Positions 51,605-61,651 of a stretch of 64,000 nucleotides of DNA are shown here, piece by piece. The notes under the pieces are model-generated. The model was given only the letters and a program-made list of their open reading frames with translations, was not told the origin of the DNA and searched no databases. Every line of letters starts with the position of its first letter. Position 1 is the first letter of the stretch. Made by a program: the position numbers and the translations under genes. The stretch spans positions 124,001 to 188,000 of the forward strand of contig NZ_JACHMN010000002.1 in NCBI RefSeq assembly GCF_014204945.1, given 5' to 3'. Source of the stretch: Allocatelliglobosispora scoriae (GTDB lineage: Bacteria > Actinomycetota > Actinomycetes > Mycobacteriales > Micromonosporaceae).

Positions 51605-52378
51605 TTAACCTCCGGAGCCGCTGACCAGTGATTGTCCACAGTGGCCGCAGTGCGTACCGGTGGTCGCGCCGAGCGAATCCGCCAGGCGCCGCAGCTCCGG
51701 ACCGGGTGGCACGCCGAGCTCCCGGGCGAGCAGGCGGCAGGCGTCGCGATAGGCGGCGACCGCCTCGGTGGTCCGCCCGGCCGCCCGCAGGGCCCGGATC
51801 TGGTGGCAGCGCAGGGATTCGTCCAGCGGATGGTCGGCGGCGAGCTGCGCCAGCTCGGCGAGGAGCTCCTCGCCGCAGCCGAGGCCCAGTTCCAGCTCCA
51901 GGCACTCGTCGAGGGCGCGCAGGCGCCGCTGGTCGAGGTGGGCGGCCTGGGTGCGCAGGAGGTCCCGGTCGGCGAGATCGGCGAGGGCCGGGCCGCGCCA
52001 CAGTGCGAGCGCCCGCCGGTAGAGCTGCACCGCGAGCCGCCGGCCACCGGAACGGGCTGCCTGCCGGGCGTGGTCGACCTGCCGCTGGAACCGGGCCAGG
52101 TCCAGGTCGGCGCCGGGGTCCAGCCGATATCCGGCCGCCGACGAGCCGAGCGGCGGTCCGAGCACCTTGCGGAGCTGGTAGACGTAGACCTGGACGTTCT
52201 TCACCGCCGACGGTGGCGGGCCGTCGGGCCAGAGTTCGTCGACGAGCCGGCGTACGGGCACCGGCTGCGGTGCGTTGAGCAGCAGCATCGCCAGGACCGC
52301 GCGCTGCTTGGGCGCGCCGAGCGCCGCCGGTACGCCACCCACGCAGACCTCGATCGGGCCCAGGACCAGGTACGCCAT
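51605..52378 (-). CDS. BTAD/SARP-type transcriptional regulator
   Basis: A 257-residue regulator. Residues 1-90 are an OmpR-like winged helix (LGPIEVCVGG, PKQRAVLAMLLL), and 97-243 the BTAD helical domain (ARFQRQVDHAR, ALWRGPALADL, LARELGVPPGPELRRL). The tail has CGHCGQ, a possible metal knuckle. ATG 52378 is chosen because the fold begins there. It lies 61 bp downstream of an AfsR-type gene on the same strand. Confidence 0.88.
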   Translation of the reverse strand: MAYLVLGPIEVCVGGVPAALGAPKQRAVLAMLLLNAPQPVPVRRLVDELWPDGPPPSAVKNVQVYVYQLRKVLGPPLGSSAAGYRLDPGADLDLARFQRQVDHARQAARSGGRRLAVQLYRRALALWRGPALADLADRDLLRTQAAHLDQRRLRALDECLELELGLGCGEELLAELAQLAADHPLDESLRCHQIRALRAAGRTTEAVAAYRDACRLLARELGVPPGPELRRLADSLGATTGTHCGHCGQSLVSGSGG

Positions 52379-52439
52379 GTCGACCACCTCCGGCAAGCAG
52401 CGTGGCGCACAGCCGACCGGCGGCCCTCTCCGTTTGCTC

Positions 52440-55358
52440 TCACGTCGGCGGCGGGGCCTCCTCGGTGCGGCCCAGCAGCGCCAGGGCCTCCCGCCGGTCC
52501 TCGTCGAGGCCGAGCTCCCGGGCGAGGGCGAGCCCGCGCTGCAGCACCGACCGGGCGGCGGCGTGGCGTCCCAGGTCGAGATAGGACTCGCCGAGGCGGC
52601 GCAGCTCGATCGCCTCGCCCCGGTCGTCGCCGATCTCGCGGCAGATCGTGATGGCGGCGACGAGCTCGGCCGCGGCGGCGGCGGGGCGTCCCGTGCGCTG
52701 GTAGAGGTCGCCGAGGTTGCCCAGCGCGATCGCCTCGCCGCGCCGGTATCCGAACTCCCGGCTCAGCTCCAGGCTGAGCCGCAGGCAGCGGTCAGCCTCG
52801 TCGACGCGTTCGGGCCGGCGGCCGGCGATGAGGCCGAGGCTGCACAGGGTGAACGAGCGGCCGAAGGGGTCCCCCCGCTCCTCGAAGATCGCCAGCGCTG
52901 CCCGGTAGGCGGCCTCGGCGTCGTCGAGGCGCCCGGCCCGGCGGTGCACGGCGCCGATGTTGTGCAGCACCTGGGCCTGCCCGACCTGGTCTCCGGTCTC
53001 GGCGCAGATGATCCGGGCACGGTCGAGCGCGGCCATCGCCTCGGCCTCCTCGCCGAGCATCCGGTGGGCGGTTCCGGCGGCGCGCAGCACCGCGCCCTCG
53101 CCCGGCAGGTCGGCGAGCTCACGCATGATCGCCAGTGCCGGGCGCAGGAAGCCGAGCGCCTCGGCGAAGTGGTCCCGGTTGAGCCGCACCTCGCCGAGGC
53201 CCCGCAGCAGGTACGCCTCACCGACGCGGTCGCCGGCGGCGAGGCAGGCGCGCAGCGCGGTCTCGTGGGTGCTCTGCCAGTCGTCGAGGTGCTCGCGCAG
53301 CTCGAAGAAGCGGGCCAGCGTGACCGCGAGGTTCCAGGCCAGCTCGGTGTGACCGGCCGAGGCGGCCTGGCGGACGGCGGCGACGAGGCTCGTCCGCTCC
53401 CCCTCGCACCACACCGCCGGATCGCCGAGCAGCTCGTCGAGCTCCGCCGGTCGCCACCCGGACCAGCGCGGAGCCGATTGCGGTGCGGCGCGGCGGAATC
53501 CGCCGGGCAACCGGTCGTAGGCGGCGTCGGCGAGGGTGAGCCAGCCGCCGAGGAAGCGCTCCTGCGCCGCGGCGGCACCGGCGTCGTCGGCGAGCCGCTC
53601 CCGGGCGAGCGATCGGACCAGGTCGTGCAGGTGGTAGCGGGCCGGGCTCGACGGTTCGGCCTCGACGAGCCGGGCCTCGGCGAGGCGCTCGATCGGTTCC
53701 TCGGCGTCGGCGGCGGGCAGGTCGAGCAGGGCCGCGGCGGCCCACGACGGCAGGTGCGCCGCCTCGACGCCGCCGAGCCGGGCGAAGAGCTGCCGGTCGG
53801 CGGGGTCGAGCGCGTTGACGCTGAGCGCGAGGCTGGACCGGATGGCGAGGTCCGGCAGCGACAGGACGTCGAGGCGGCTGCTCTCGTCGGCGAGCCGCTC
53901 GGCGAGGCGCGCGACCGGCCAGTGCGGGCGGGCGGCGAGGCGGGCGGCGGCGATCCGGATCGCCAGCGGCAGGTAGCCGCAGCGCTGCGCGACGGCGAGG
54001 CAGTCGGCGCGCTCGGCGTCGACCCGGGCCGGGCCGAGCATCGTGCGGAGCAGGTCGAGGGCTCCGACGGGGTCGAAGACGCCGAGGTCGGCCTCGTGGG
54101 CGCCGAGCAGCGCGGCTATTCTGCGGCGGCTCGTCACCAGGACCGCGCAGCCCGGGTCGGCGGGCATCAGCGGCCGCAGCTGCGGTTCACCGGCCGCGTT
54201 GTCGAGCAGCACGAGCAGGCGCCGGCCGGCGGTGCGGACGCGGAAGAGGGCCGCCCGCTCGTCGAGGCCGGGCGGGATCGTCCGGGCGTCCTCGCCCAGC
54301 GCGCGCAGGAACCGCGCGAGCACCTCGGCCGGGTCGAGCGGGCCGTCCTCTCCGCGCAGGTCGGCGAAGAGCTGACCATCCGGGAAACCGTCCTTGACCC
54401 GGTGCGCGACGTGCACGGCGAGCGTCGTCTTGCCGCTGCCCGCAGCCCCCGAGACCGCGACCGCCGCCGGTGCGGTGGTGCCGCCCGCGGTGAGCCGCTG
54501 TGCCAGCGTGACGGCGAGGTCGGTCCGCGCGACGAAGGCCGTGACGTCGGCCGGGAGCTGCGCGGGGCGCGGTTGGACCGGGCCGGGCTGCTCGGCGGCC
54601 GACGCGAGCCGAGGGTCGCCGGCGAGGATCCGGGCGTTGAGCTGCTGCAGGCCGGGACCGGGTTCCAGGCCGAGTTCGCGGACGAGCACCGCCCGGCCCT
54701 GTCTGTATGCCTCCAGCGCGTCGGCTCGCCGACCGCAGCGGTAGAGGGCGAGCATCAGCCGCTCGCGTGGCCCCTCCCGCAGCGGCTCCTCCTGCACCCG
54801 CCGGTCCAGCAGCGGCACGAGGCCCTCGTGGCGGCCGAGCGCGAGCTCGACGTCGAAGAAGCGGCTCTCCACCGCGACCCGGTGCTCGGTGAGCGCGGCG
54901 ATCGCGGCGGGCAGCCCGCTGCCGACCAGGTCGCCCGGCATCTGCACGTCGGCGAAGGGCCGCCCGCGCCACAGCCGCAGCGCCTCGGTGTAGCGCTCGG
55001 CGGCCTGGGCCAGCTGCCCGCGTTCGGCGAGCTCCGCCGCGTGGGCAGCCGTCGCCGCGAACACGTCGGCATCCACGTCGGACTCGGCTGCGACCAGCTC
55101 GTACCCGCCGGGACGGGTGAGGATCGCGCCGTCGCCGAGGGCCTGGCGCAGCCGCCAGACGACGGTCTGGACCTGGCCGATCGCGGTGTCGGGCGGGTCG
55201 TCGGCCCACAGCGCCCGCAGGAGCCGGTCGACGGGGGTGACGCTGCGGGGGTTGGCGAGCAGGGTGGCGAGAACGGCCCGCTGGCGGCGGCTGCGCACCG
55301 GCACCGGACGCTGGTCGGCGGTGACGGTCAGGGAGCCGAGAACGTGATATGTCGCCAT
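52440..55358 (-). CDS. AfsR-type regulator: winged helix, BTAD, NB-ARC, TPR
   Basis: A 972-residue STAND-type regulator. DNA-binding winged helix (1-95), BTAD (96-243), NB-ARC ATPase (about 280-560) with P-loop GAAGSGKTT, LLVLLDNA and VTSRRR, then winged-helix and TPR repeats (about 690-960; for example AQVLHNIGAVHRRAGRLDDA). Such proteins activate secondary metabolism or development after ATP-dependent opening. No biosynthetic cluster is visible in the window. It starts at ATG 55358 and is divergent from a secreted enzyme operon. Confidence 0.92.
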   Translation of the reverse strand: MATYHVLGSLTVTADQRPVPVRSRRQRAVLATLLANPRSVTPVDRLLRALWADDPPDTAIGQVQTVVWRLRQALGDGAILTRPGGYELVAAESDVDADVFAATAAHAAELAERGQLAQAAERYTEALRLWRGRPFADVQMPGDLVGSGLPAAIAALTEHRVAVESRFFDVELALGRHEGLVPLLDRRVQEEPLREGPRERLMLALYRCGRRADALEAYRQGRAVLVRELGLEPGPGLQQLNARILAGDPRLASAAEQPGPVQPRPAQLPADVTAFVARTDLAVTLAQRLTAGGTTAPAAVAVSGAAGSGKTTLAVHVAHRVKDGFPDGQLFADLRGEDGPLDPAEVLARFLRALGEDARTIPPGLDERAALFRVRTAGRRLLVLLDNAAGEPQLRPLMPADPGCAVLVTSRRRIAALLGAHEADLGVFDPVGALDLLRTMLGPARVDAERADCLAVAQRCGYLPLAIRIAAARLAARPHWPVARLAERLADESSRLDVLSLPDLAIRSSLALSVNALDPADRQLFARLGGVEAAHLPSWAAAALLDLPAADAEEPIERLAEARLVEAEPSSPARYHLHDLVRSLARERLADDAGAAAAQERFLGGWLTLADAAYDRLPGGFRRAAPQSAPRWSGWRPAELDELLGDPAVWCEGERTSLVAAVRQAASAGHTELAWNLAVTLARFFELREHLDDWQSTHETALRACLAAGDRVGEAYLLRGLGEVRLNRDHFAEALGFLRPALAIMRELADLPGEGAVLRAAGTAHRMLGEEAEAMAALDRARIICAETGDQVGQAQVLHNIGAVHRRAGRLDDAEAAYRAALAIFEERGDPFGRSFTLCSLGLIAGRRPERVDEADRCLRLSLELSREFGYRRGEAIALGNLGDLYQRTGRPAAAAAELVAAITICREIGDDRGEAIELRRLGESYLDLGRHAAARSVLQRGLALARELGLDEDRREALALLGRTEEAPPPT

Positions 55359-55447
55359 CCGCCCATCACGCTATCGCAGATCGAGACCTCGGCATATACC
55401 AATCACATACCGGGCCGCTCGACCCTTCTCCCGACAAGGGAGGAAGC

Positions 55448-57562
55448 ATGAGCACAACAATCATCGGCCGGGTCGGCGCGATGCTGGCGGCGCTGACGGT
55501 GATCGCGGCCGGGGCGGCTCCGGCCGCAGCCCAGGACGGATCGGTCACCGGGTCGCGGACCGCCGAGGTGGCGGCGATCGCCGCGCCGCCGATCGGCGCG
55601 GCCCGGACCGCACCGGGGCAGCGGACCGCCGCCGCGGTCACGGCGGCGGCCTCCATCGCCAAGACCGGGCTGGCGGTGATGAGCCCGTGGCACATCCGGC
55701 CCGCGATCGAGCCCTCGATGACCGATGCCCAGCGGGTCGCGTTCGAGGACCAGATGATCCGGGACCTCGTCGAGGCGCAGGTCAAGCTCGTCCGGCTGGA
55801 GATCGCCGCCTCCGGTGAGTCCGCGGTGGACCTGGCGCTCTACCGGCGCCTGCTCGACAAGCTGCCCGCCGACGTGAAGGTGATCGCCGTGCTCAACTTC
55901 GCCCTGGTGGAGGGCGGCGTGACGGGCAGCGGGGTGCCGGCGGGCGAGCCCTACCTCTATCAGCTGCAGGACTCCGTGGCGGTGAGCCAGTACCCGGAGT
56001 ACGGGACGACGACGAAGTTCATGAAGGTGTGGATCGACAAGGCGCTCGCCGTGGTCGGCGCCTTCACGTCGCGGCTCGCCGCGGTGGAGGTGCTCAACGA
56101 GGCGAACAAGCTCTACCACCCGGGCACCGCCGCGCACCCCGGCCCCTACGTGGCGCCCCCGGACGCCTACGGGCGGCTGATCTCGAAGTTCTTCCGCTAC
56201 TGCCGGCTCGCCGGGTCGAAGCCGTGCGGCACCACCGTCAAGGTGATCACGCACGGGATGCACCCGGCGATGGACGGCGGCGACTCGGGGACGGCCAACG
56301 ACGACACCGTCCATCTCAAGGCGCTGCTCAAGTCGGCATCGGTCGCCGCGTTCAGGGCCGCCAACGCCGGGGCCTGGCCGTTCGACGGGATCGGCTACCA
56401 CCCGTACCCCTTCGCGATGGGCCTGTCCCTGCCCGGCGGCTACGCCAACACCGCGACCTCGACGCTGCTGACCGGGATCACCGGGCGGCTCGCCGCGCTG
56501 CGCACGGTGCTCACCGGCGAGGGCGTGCCGCAGGCGGCATCGCCGTTCTGGCTCACCGAGGTCGGCTTCAACTCCAACGACGTCACCTCCACGGTGCTGG
56601 AGACGAAGGAGGCGAAGCAGGGCCTCTACATCAGGGACGTCTTCTCCGCGCTCGCCAACCGCGCCGACGTCGCCCAGGCGATCTACTACCGCTACCACGA
56701 GGGCAACGCCGCCGCGGGTGCCGAGAACTGGGGCCTGGTCGCGCACACCGGCCGCTTCTACGGCACCCTGCCGCCCCGCTACAAGCGGGCGTTCTGCGAC
56801 TTCGTCTGGGCGCGGGGCATCGTCGCGTCGGAGCACTGCATCGTGCCGAAACAGGTCTCCTACCGGTACCACTTCAACAACATCATGTACCCGGTCTCCT
56901 ATTACCACATGCCGCAGTTCATCGTGGACGCCGGCGGGATCGCCTTCCCGTTCTGGCAGGTGGAGCAGCAGCTCGGTGCCGGACCGACGAAGCTGATCTC
57001 GGGCGACTGCTCGGCCTTCGACCCCAACGTCTGCTCGACGCTCGACTACGGCAACACCTCGGCGCCCTCGACGATCGACACCCCGGCCCGCTTCCGGGTG
57101 CGCTTCAGCGGGTACCCCAACCTCGGGCCCTGGTCGGACTGGATGCCCTTCACGCCGCTCATCGGCACCGCCGCCGGGGTCTACGGGCCGCCGTCGGGTG
57201 CCACGCTCGACTTCAAGGCGCAGTATGTGTCGTTCCCGGTCGCCGTACCCGTGCAATGGCTGCTCAACCACCCGGGAGCGCAACCCTACCTGCGGTTTCA
57301 CGAGACGCTGCCGGGCGGTGGCTGGACCCGGCTGTTCCAGCTTCCGACCATGCCCACGATCCCCGGGTCGACCCAGGTGACGAGCAACGGGGCGCTCTAC
57401 GTCTTCAACGTCAGCATCACCTCGTCGTCGTCGCGCAGCTTCGTCGCCGGTCCGGTCGAGTTCCGCTTCGGCATCGCGCCGATCGCCTGCAAGACCGACC
57501 TCTCGCAGTGCAACCCGATCAACGCCGCGGAGAGCTTCACCTTCGCCTTCAACCACTCGTAA
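55448..57562 (+). CDS. Secreted clan GH-A glycoside hydrolase-like protein
   Basis: A 704-residue secreted protein. Signal peptide 1-28. Residues about 75-450 form a TIM barrel of the GH-A type: Glu218 in VLNEANK as acid/base and Glu371 in FWLTEVGF as nucleophile, with IGYHPYPF between. The last 230 residues (after ASEHCIVP) are a beta-rich region I do not recognise. AGGGAGGAAG precedes ATG 55448. The next gene follows after 10 bp, so the two are cotranscribed. Family number and substrate remain open (GH5, GH39 or a relative). Confidence 0.78.
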   Translation: MSTTIIGRVGAMLAALTVIAAGAAPAAAQDGSVTGSRTAEVAAIAAPPIGAARTAPGQRTAAAVTAAASIAKTGLAVMSPWHIRPAIEPSMTDAQRVAFEDQMIRDLVEAQVKLVRLEIAASGESAVDLALYRRLLDKLPADVKVIAVLNFALVEGGVTGSGVPAGEPYLYQLQDSVAVSQYPEYGTTTKFMKVWIDKALAVVGAFTSRLAAVEVLNEANKLYHPGTAAHPGPYVAPPDAYGRLISKFFRYCRLAGSKPCGTTVKVITHGMHPAMDGGDSGTANDDTVHLKALLKSASVAAFRAANAGAWPFDGIGYHPYPFAMGLSLPGGYANTATSTLLTGITGRLAALRTVLTGEGVPQAASPFWLTEVGFNSNDVTSTVLETKEAKQGLYIRDVFSALANRADVAQAIYYRYHEGNAAAGAENWGLVAHTGRFYGTLPPRYKRAFCDFVWARGIVASEHCIVPKQVSYRYHFNNIMYPVSYYHMPQFIVDAGGIAFPFWQVEQQLGAGPTKLISGDCSAFDPNVCSTLDYGNTSAPSTIDTPARFRVRFSGYPNLGPWSDWMPFTPLIGTAAGVYGPPSGATLDFKAQYVSFPVAVPVQWLLNHPGAQPYLRFHETLPGGGWTRLFQLPTMPTIPGSTQVTSNGALYVFNVSITSSSSRSFVAGPVEFRFGIAPIACKTDLSQCNPINAAESFTFAFNHS

Positions 57563-57572
57563 GGGAGAGATC

Positions 57573-58997
57573 ATGCCCAGACGCACGAGCTCCGTGCGGC
57601 GCCTGGCCATCGTCACCGTGCTCGCGACCGTGGCCACCACCCTCCTGCCGATCGAGGCCGCGCTCGCCGCGCAGGGCGGCGAGGCGGTCGTCGCCAAGAT
57701 CCTTTGGCGGGTACGGGTGGGGTCGCGCCCGGATCTGATGACGACCAAGGACAACGCCGAGCGCGACGGCTTCCCCAACGACGGGCAGATCTACTACCTG
57801 CCCGCCACCCAGGTGGCGAACACCCGTCCCCTCTACCGCCTCTACAACCCCAACGCCTACGGCCACATGGACCACATGGAGTCGCTCACCCCCGGCGAGG
57901 GCGGCTACCAGACGGAGGCCCCGGTCGGCTACGCGTACCAGGCGGCGGGCAACGCGCAGGGGCTGAGCCAGTACCGGCGCACCTTCAACGGCTGCAACGG
58001 CGACCACGGCAGCCGCTCGGTCAACGAACCGGCACTGAGCTGCTACGCCGACGAACCGCTGGCCGGGGCCTTCGGCTGGCCGCGCTTCGCCAACACCGCC
58101 TCGTCACCGCTGACCCTCTCCGGCGGCGGGGTGACGGTCGAATCCAACCTGGCCGCCGGGGGCGCGGTCTTCCAGTGGACCCACAACGGCGTGCAGTACC
58201 TCAACCGCCGCGACTACGGTCGCGAACTGCAGTCGTCGGTCTTCTTCGACCGGGGCAACCACGTCCAGAGCAACCCGACCGAGGCCGGGGACACCTGGAC
58301 CGACTGGGACCGCCCCGCGTGGGCCCGGCACGGCTCGCCGCTCGCCTCGGCGTCCAACAACACCGCGACGCTGACCCAGTCGACGAGGTCGGTGCCGATC
58401 GAGTTCCTGCCGCAGACCTATGCCGGCGGCGGCCCGGACAACCCGGTGATCTACAAGGACATGCTGCTGGGCAAGGACATCACGCTCAACTGGGGCGGCC
58501 TCGGCCCGGTGGCCCGCTACACCACCGTGCTCACCTCGCCCGCGCTCACCGGCGAGCCGACCGTGGAGATCCCGACGGGCTACCTGCGGGCCGAGTTCAC
58601 GCGGTTCTTCACCTATGACGCGATCTCGCAGACGATCCAGGAGATCAACCAGTCGCCGAACTGCCCGGACAGCTACAACTACTACCACTACACCCCGCCG
58701 AACCGGGGCGGTGTCATCATCGCCAACAGCAGCCTGACGGCGGCGATGGGCGTCTACGGCGCCAACAAGAGCGTCGGCGGCTCGGTCTCGGAGATGCTGC
58801 TCGGCAACTTCTTCAGCAACCCGACCGCGTGCGGCGGCGGCACCGGCGACCACGACTTCGCCACGTCGAAGTGGAGCGTCATTCACAAGGGCAACCTGGG
58901 CGCCGGGACGAAGACCTTCAACACCTATGTGATGACCGGTTCGGTCGGCAACATCAAGACCTACATGAACCAGCTCGCCGCCTGGGGCAACGCCTAG
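57573..58997 (+). CDS. Secreted protein with DUF5648-like N-terminal repeat, unknown
   Basis: A 474-residue secreted protein. Signal peptide 1-33. LYRLYNPNAYGHMDHM to GYAY resembles a DUF5648 repeat (lectin-like, found in cell-wall-associated proteins). Residues 170-474 are beta-rich with few Cys (SPNCPDSYNYYHY, ACGGGTGDHD). GGGAGAG precedes ATG 57573. It shares an operon with the GH-A enzyme, which suggests a role in polysaccharide or glycan handling; this is inference. Confidence 0.72.
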   Translation: MPRRTSSVRRLAIVTVLATVATTLLPIEAALAAQGGEAVVAKILWRVRVGSRPDLMTTKDNAERDGFPNDGQIYYLPATQVANTRPLYRLYNPNAYGHMDHMESLTPGEGGYQTEAPVGYAYQAAGNAQGLSQYRRTFNGCNGDHGSRSVNEPALSCYADEPLAGAFGWPRFANTASSPLTLSGGGVTVESNLAAGGAVFQWTHNGVQYLNRRDYGRELQSSVFFDRGNHVQSNPTEAGDTWTDWDRPAWARHGSPLASASNNTATLTQSTRSVPIEFLPQTYAGGGPDNPVIYKDMLLGKDITLNWGGLGPVARYTTVLTSPALTGEPTVEIPTGYLRAEFTRFFTYDAISQTIQEINQSPNCPDSYNYYHYTPPNRGGVIIANSSLTAAMGVYGANKSVGGSVSEMLLGNFFSNPTACGGGTGDHDFATSKWSVIHKGNLGAGTKTFNTYVMTGSVGNIKTYMNQLAAWGNA

Positions 58998-59003
58998 GGC
59001 GGC

Positions 59004-59030
59004 CGGCCCGCGTACCCCCGTCGCGGGCCG
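59004..59030 (+). terminator. Terminator stem-loop after the secreted pair
   Basis: CGGCCCGCG and CGCGGGCCG pair perfectly around a 9-base loop, 7 bp after the stop codon. It touches a family A palindrome. Confidence 0.6.
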
Positions 59031-59072
59031 CATGATCGGCGCAACTCTTGAAGAGTTGCGCCGATCATGCGG
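59028..59072. repeat. Palindromic repeat family A, CATGATCGGCG subtype, copy 1
   Basis: A perfect 45-bp palindrome with 22-bp arms and a central G; CATGATCGGCGCAACTCTTG is shared with 62684-62728. It lies directly after a conventional stem-loop. Confidence 0.8.
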
Positions 59073-59326
59073 TAACACGGACGTAAATAGATCGAAATAT
59101 TTGGCATTCTCAAGGCCTTGATCAGCATTGATGTGGGAACGCTCCCATGCCAAACTGCCTTCACATGTTTCGGTGAGCTCACACCCGCTCCACACCTCGA
59201 CCCCGCGCAGGTCGAGGGGCCCGTCCCATCCTCCCCAGCGCGGCCGCGGACCCACGCCCGGCACCACGGGTCCGCGGACGCCGCCGCCGGTGCCCGCAGG
59301 GACCGGCCCGGTTCTAGGAGAACAAT
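59073..59326. promoter_or_regulatory. Upstream region of the GH6 cellulase gene
   Basis: A 254-bp gap. The left part is AT-rich for this genome (GATCGAAATATTTGG), a likely promoter zone, with the CebR-type box just downstream. The right part is GC-rich leader with no gene seen. Confidence 0.5.
59134..59147. promoter_or_regulatory. CebR/CelR-type operator of the GH6 cellulase gene
   Basis: TGGGAACGCTCCCA matches the CebR/CelR consensus TGGGAGCGCTCCCA at 13 of 14 bases. It lies 180 bp before the GH6 start. Confidence 0.85.
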
Positions 59327-61630
59327 GTGAGGACACCCATCAGACACGCCATCCGGCGCAGGCTCGTCGCGCTGCTCGGCGTGAGCGCGCTCGCCGCGGC
59401 GGGCATCGTCGCCGTGCAGTCACCGGCGATGGCGGCCGTCGGCTGCCAGATCACATACCAGAAGGCCTGGGACAACGGCACCCAGTTCGGCGCCAACATC
59501 ACCATCGCCAACACCGGCGACCCGTGGACGAGCTGGGCACTGACCTGGACGTGGGCGGGGACGCAGACCGGGATCCAGGGCTGGTCGGCCAATTACGCCC
59601 AGTCCGGCAAGAACGTCACGGCGAGCAGCCTGTCCTACAACGGATCCGTCGCGAACGGCGGATCGGTGGGGATCGGCTTCAACGCCTCCTACACCGGCAG
59701 CAACGCCAACCCGACCTCCTTCGCGGTCAACGGCACCGCCTGCAACGGCGGTGGCGGCAACACCGCGCCCACGGTCAGCCTGACCAGCCCCACCAGCGGG
59801 CAGACCTTCGCCGCCGGGGCCAGCGTCCCGCTCGCGGCGACCGCCGCCGACAACGGTGCGGTGACCAAGGTCGAGTTCCGGGTCGACGGCACGCTGGTCA
59901 GCACCGACACCAGCGCGCCATACAGCTTCAGTGCCGCCGGGCTCGCCTCCGGCAGCCACTCCGCGACGGCGACCGCCTATGACAACGGCAGCCCCGTCCT
60001 GAGCACCGTCTCCCCCGCCGTGCCCTTCAGCATCAGCGGCACCACGACACCGGTCCTCACGGTGAGTTCGACCGCGGTCTCCGTACCCGAAGGATCCTCG
60101 ACGACCGTGACCTATCGGCTCACCTCGGCGCCGTCGGCATCGGTCGCCGTCACGCTCACCAAGACCGGTGACACCAACGTCACCGTCTCGCCGACGAGCT
60201 TCTCGCTGACCAGCGGCAACTGGAGCACCGGCGTCACGGTCACGATCAGCGCGGCCGAGGACACCGACACCACCAACGGCACCGCCACGATCGCGGCGGC
60301 CTCGTCGGCGGGCAACGTGACCGTCACCGCGACCGAGGCAGACAACGACGGCACCGGCTGCAACCCGTGCCCGCGGGTCGACAACCCGTATGTCGGCGCC
60401 ACCGTCTACAACAACCCGCAGTGGAAAGCGCTCGCCACGGCCGAGCCCGGCGGCAGCCGGATCGCCAACCAGCCGACCGGCGTCTGGTTCGACAGCATCA
60501 GCTCCATCGCCGGCAACAGCAGCCCGACCACCGGCAGCATGGGCATGGTCGACCACCTCAACGCCGCCGTCACCCAGGACGCCGCCAACGGCAGCGCAGC
60601 GCTCACCGTGCAGTTCGTCATCTACGACCTGCCCGGCCGCGACTGCGCCGCGCTCGCCTCCAACGGCGAGCTCGGCCCGACGGACCTGCCCCGCTACAAG
60701 ACCGAGTACATCGACCCGATCGCCGCGATCCTGGCCCGGCCGGCCTACGCCAACCTGCGGATCGTCACGATCATCGAGATCGACTCGCTGCCCAACCTGG
60801 TCACCAACGTGGCCGGGCGGCCGACCGAGACCGCGGTGTGCAACACCATGCTCGCCAACCGCGGCTATGTCGAGGGCGTCGGTTACGCCCTGGCCAAGTT
60901 CGGCGCCATCGGCAACGTCTACAACTACCTCGACGCCGCGCACCACGGTTGGGTCGGCTGGGACGACAACTTCGGCGCCACCGCCAACATGATGTTCAGC
61001 GCCGCCACGGCGTCGGGCAGCGTCGCGTCCAACGTGACCGGCTTCATCACCGACACCGCCAACTACTCGGCGCTCACCGAGCCCTATGTCGGCCCGGTGA
61101 CCGAGCAGCTGCGGCAGACCACGTGGATCGACTGGAACCGCTACAACGACGAGCTGACCTTCGCCCAGGCGTTCCGTTCGCGGCTCGTCACGGCCGGGTT
61201 CCCGTCCAACATCGGCATGCTGATCGACACCTCCCGCAACGGCTGGGGCGGCCCCAACCGGCCCACCGCGGCGAGCACGTCGACCGACCCCAACACCTTC
61301 GTCAACCAGTCCCGCATCGACCGCCGTATCCACAAGGGTAACTGGTGCAACCAGAGCGGAGCCGGCCTCGGCGAGCGCCCGCGGGCGGCACCCGCCTCGG
61401 GCATCGACGCCTACGTCTGGATCAAGCCGCCGGGCGAGTCCGACGGTTCCAGCACGGCCATCCCGAACAACGAGGGCAAGGGCTTCGACCGGATGTGCGA
61501 CCCGACCTACACCGGGAACGCGCGCAACGGCAACAGCATGAGCGGGGCCCTGCCCAACTCGCCGCTGTCGGGGCACTGGTTCTCCGCGCAGTTCCAGCAG
61601 CTGATGGCGAACGCCTACCCGGCGCTCTGA
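59327..61630 (+). CDS. Secreted GH6 cellulase (cellobiohydrolase-like) with CBM2, Ig-like and Calx-beta-like modules
   Basis: A 767-residue secreted enzyme. Signal peptide 1-36, CBM2 (about 37-140, framing Cys in GCQITY and TACNG), an Ig-like module (about 147-240, VEFRVDGTLVSTDTSAPY), a Calx-beta-like module (about 242-345, SVPEGSSTTVTYRL), then GH6 (about 350-767). VIYDLPGRDCAA holds the catalytic acid Asp of GH6; NPYVGATVYNNPQW, YLDAAHHGWVGW and SPLSGHWF are usual. The long loops resemble exo-acting cellobiohydrolases. GTG 59327 follows AGGAGAA; ATG 59325 would read directly into a stop. Confidence 0.93.
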   Translation: MRTPIRHAIRRRLVALLGVSALAAAGIVAVQSPAMAAVGCQITYQKAWDNGTQFGANITIANTGDPWTSWALTWTWAGTQTGIQGWSANYAQSGKNVTASSLSYNGSVANGGSVGIGFNASYTGSNANPTSFAVNGTACNGGGGNTAPTVSLTSPTSGQTFAAGASVPLAATAADNGAVTKVEFRVDGTLVSTDTSAPYSFSAAGLASGSHSATATAYDNGSPVLSTVSPAVPFSISGTTTPVLTVSSTAVSVPEGSSTTVTYRLTSAPSASVAVTLTKTGDTNVTVSPTSFSLTSGNWSTGVTVTISAAEDTDTTNGTATIAAASSAGNVTVTATEADNDGTGCNPCPRVDNPYVGATVYNNPQWKALATAEPGGSRIANQPTGVWFDSISSIAGNSSPTTGSMGMVDHLNAAVTQDAANGSAALTVQFVIYDLPGRDCAALASNGELGPTDLPRYKTEYIDPIAAILARPAYANLRIVTIIEIDSLPNLVTNVAGRPTETAVCNTMLANRGYVEGVGYALAKFGAIGNVYNYLDAAHHGWVGWDDNFGATANMMFSAATASGSVASNVTGFITDTANYSALTEPYVGPVTEQLRQTTWIDWNRYNDELTFAQAFRSRLVTAGFPSNIGMLIDTSRNGWGGPNRPTAASTSTDPNTFVNQSRIDRRIHKGNWCNQSGAGLGERPRAAPASGIDAYVWIKPPGESDGSSTAIPNNEGKGFDRMCDPTYTGNARNGNSMSGALPNSPLSGHWFSAQFQQLMANAYPAL

Positions 61631-61651
61631 CCACGGCCGCATCATGAGCGG

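Noticed and set aside
52440-55358. AfsR/SARP genes as mark of a secondary-metabolite cluster
   Set aside because: No synthase, adenylation or tailoring genes are seen nearby.
52275-55451. A 1058-codon frame opposite the AfsR-type gene
   Set aside because: Antisense shadow: no recognisable domain, while the minus strand encodes a full winged helix, BTAD, NB-ARC, TPR protein.
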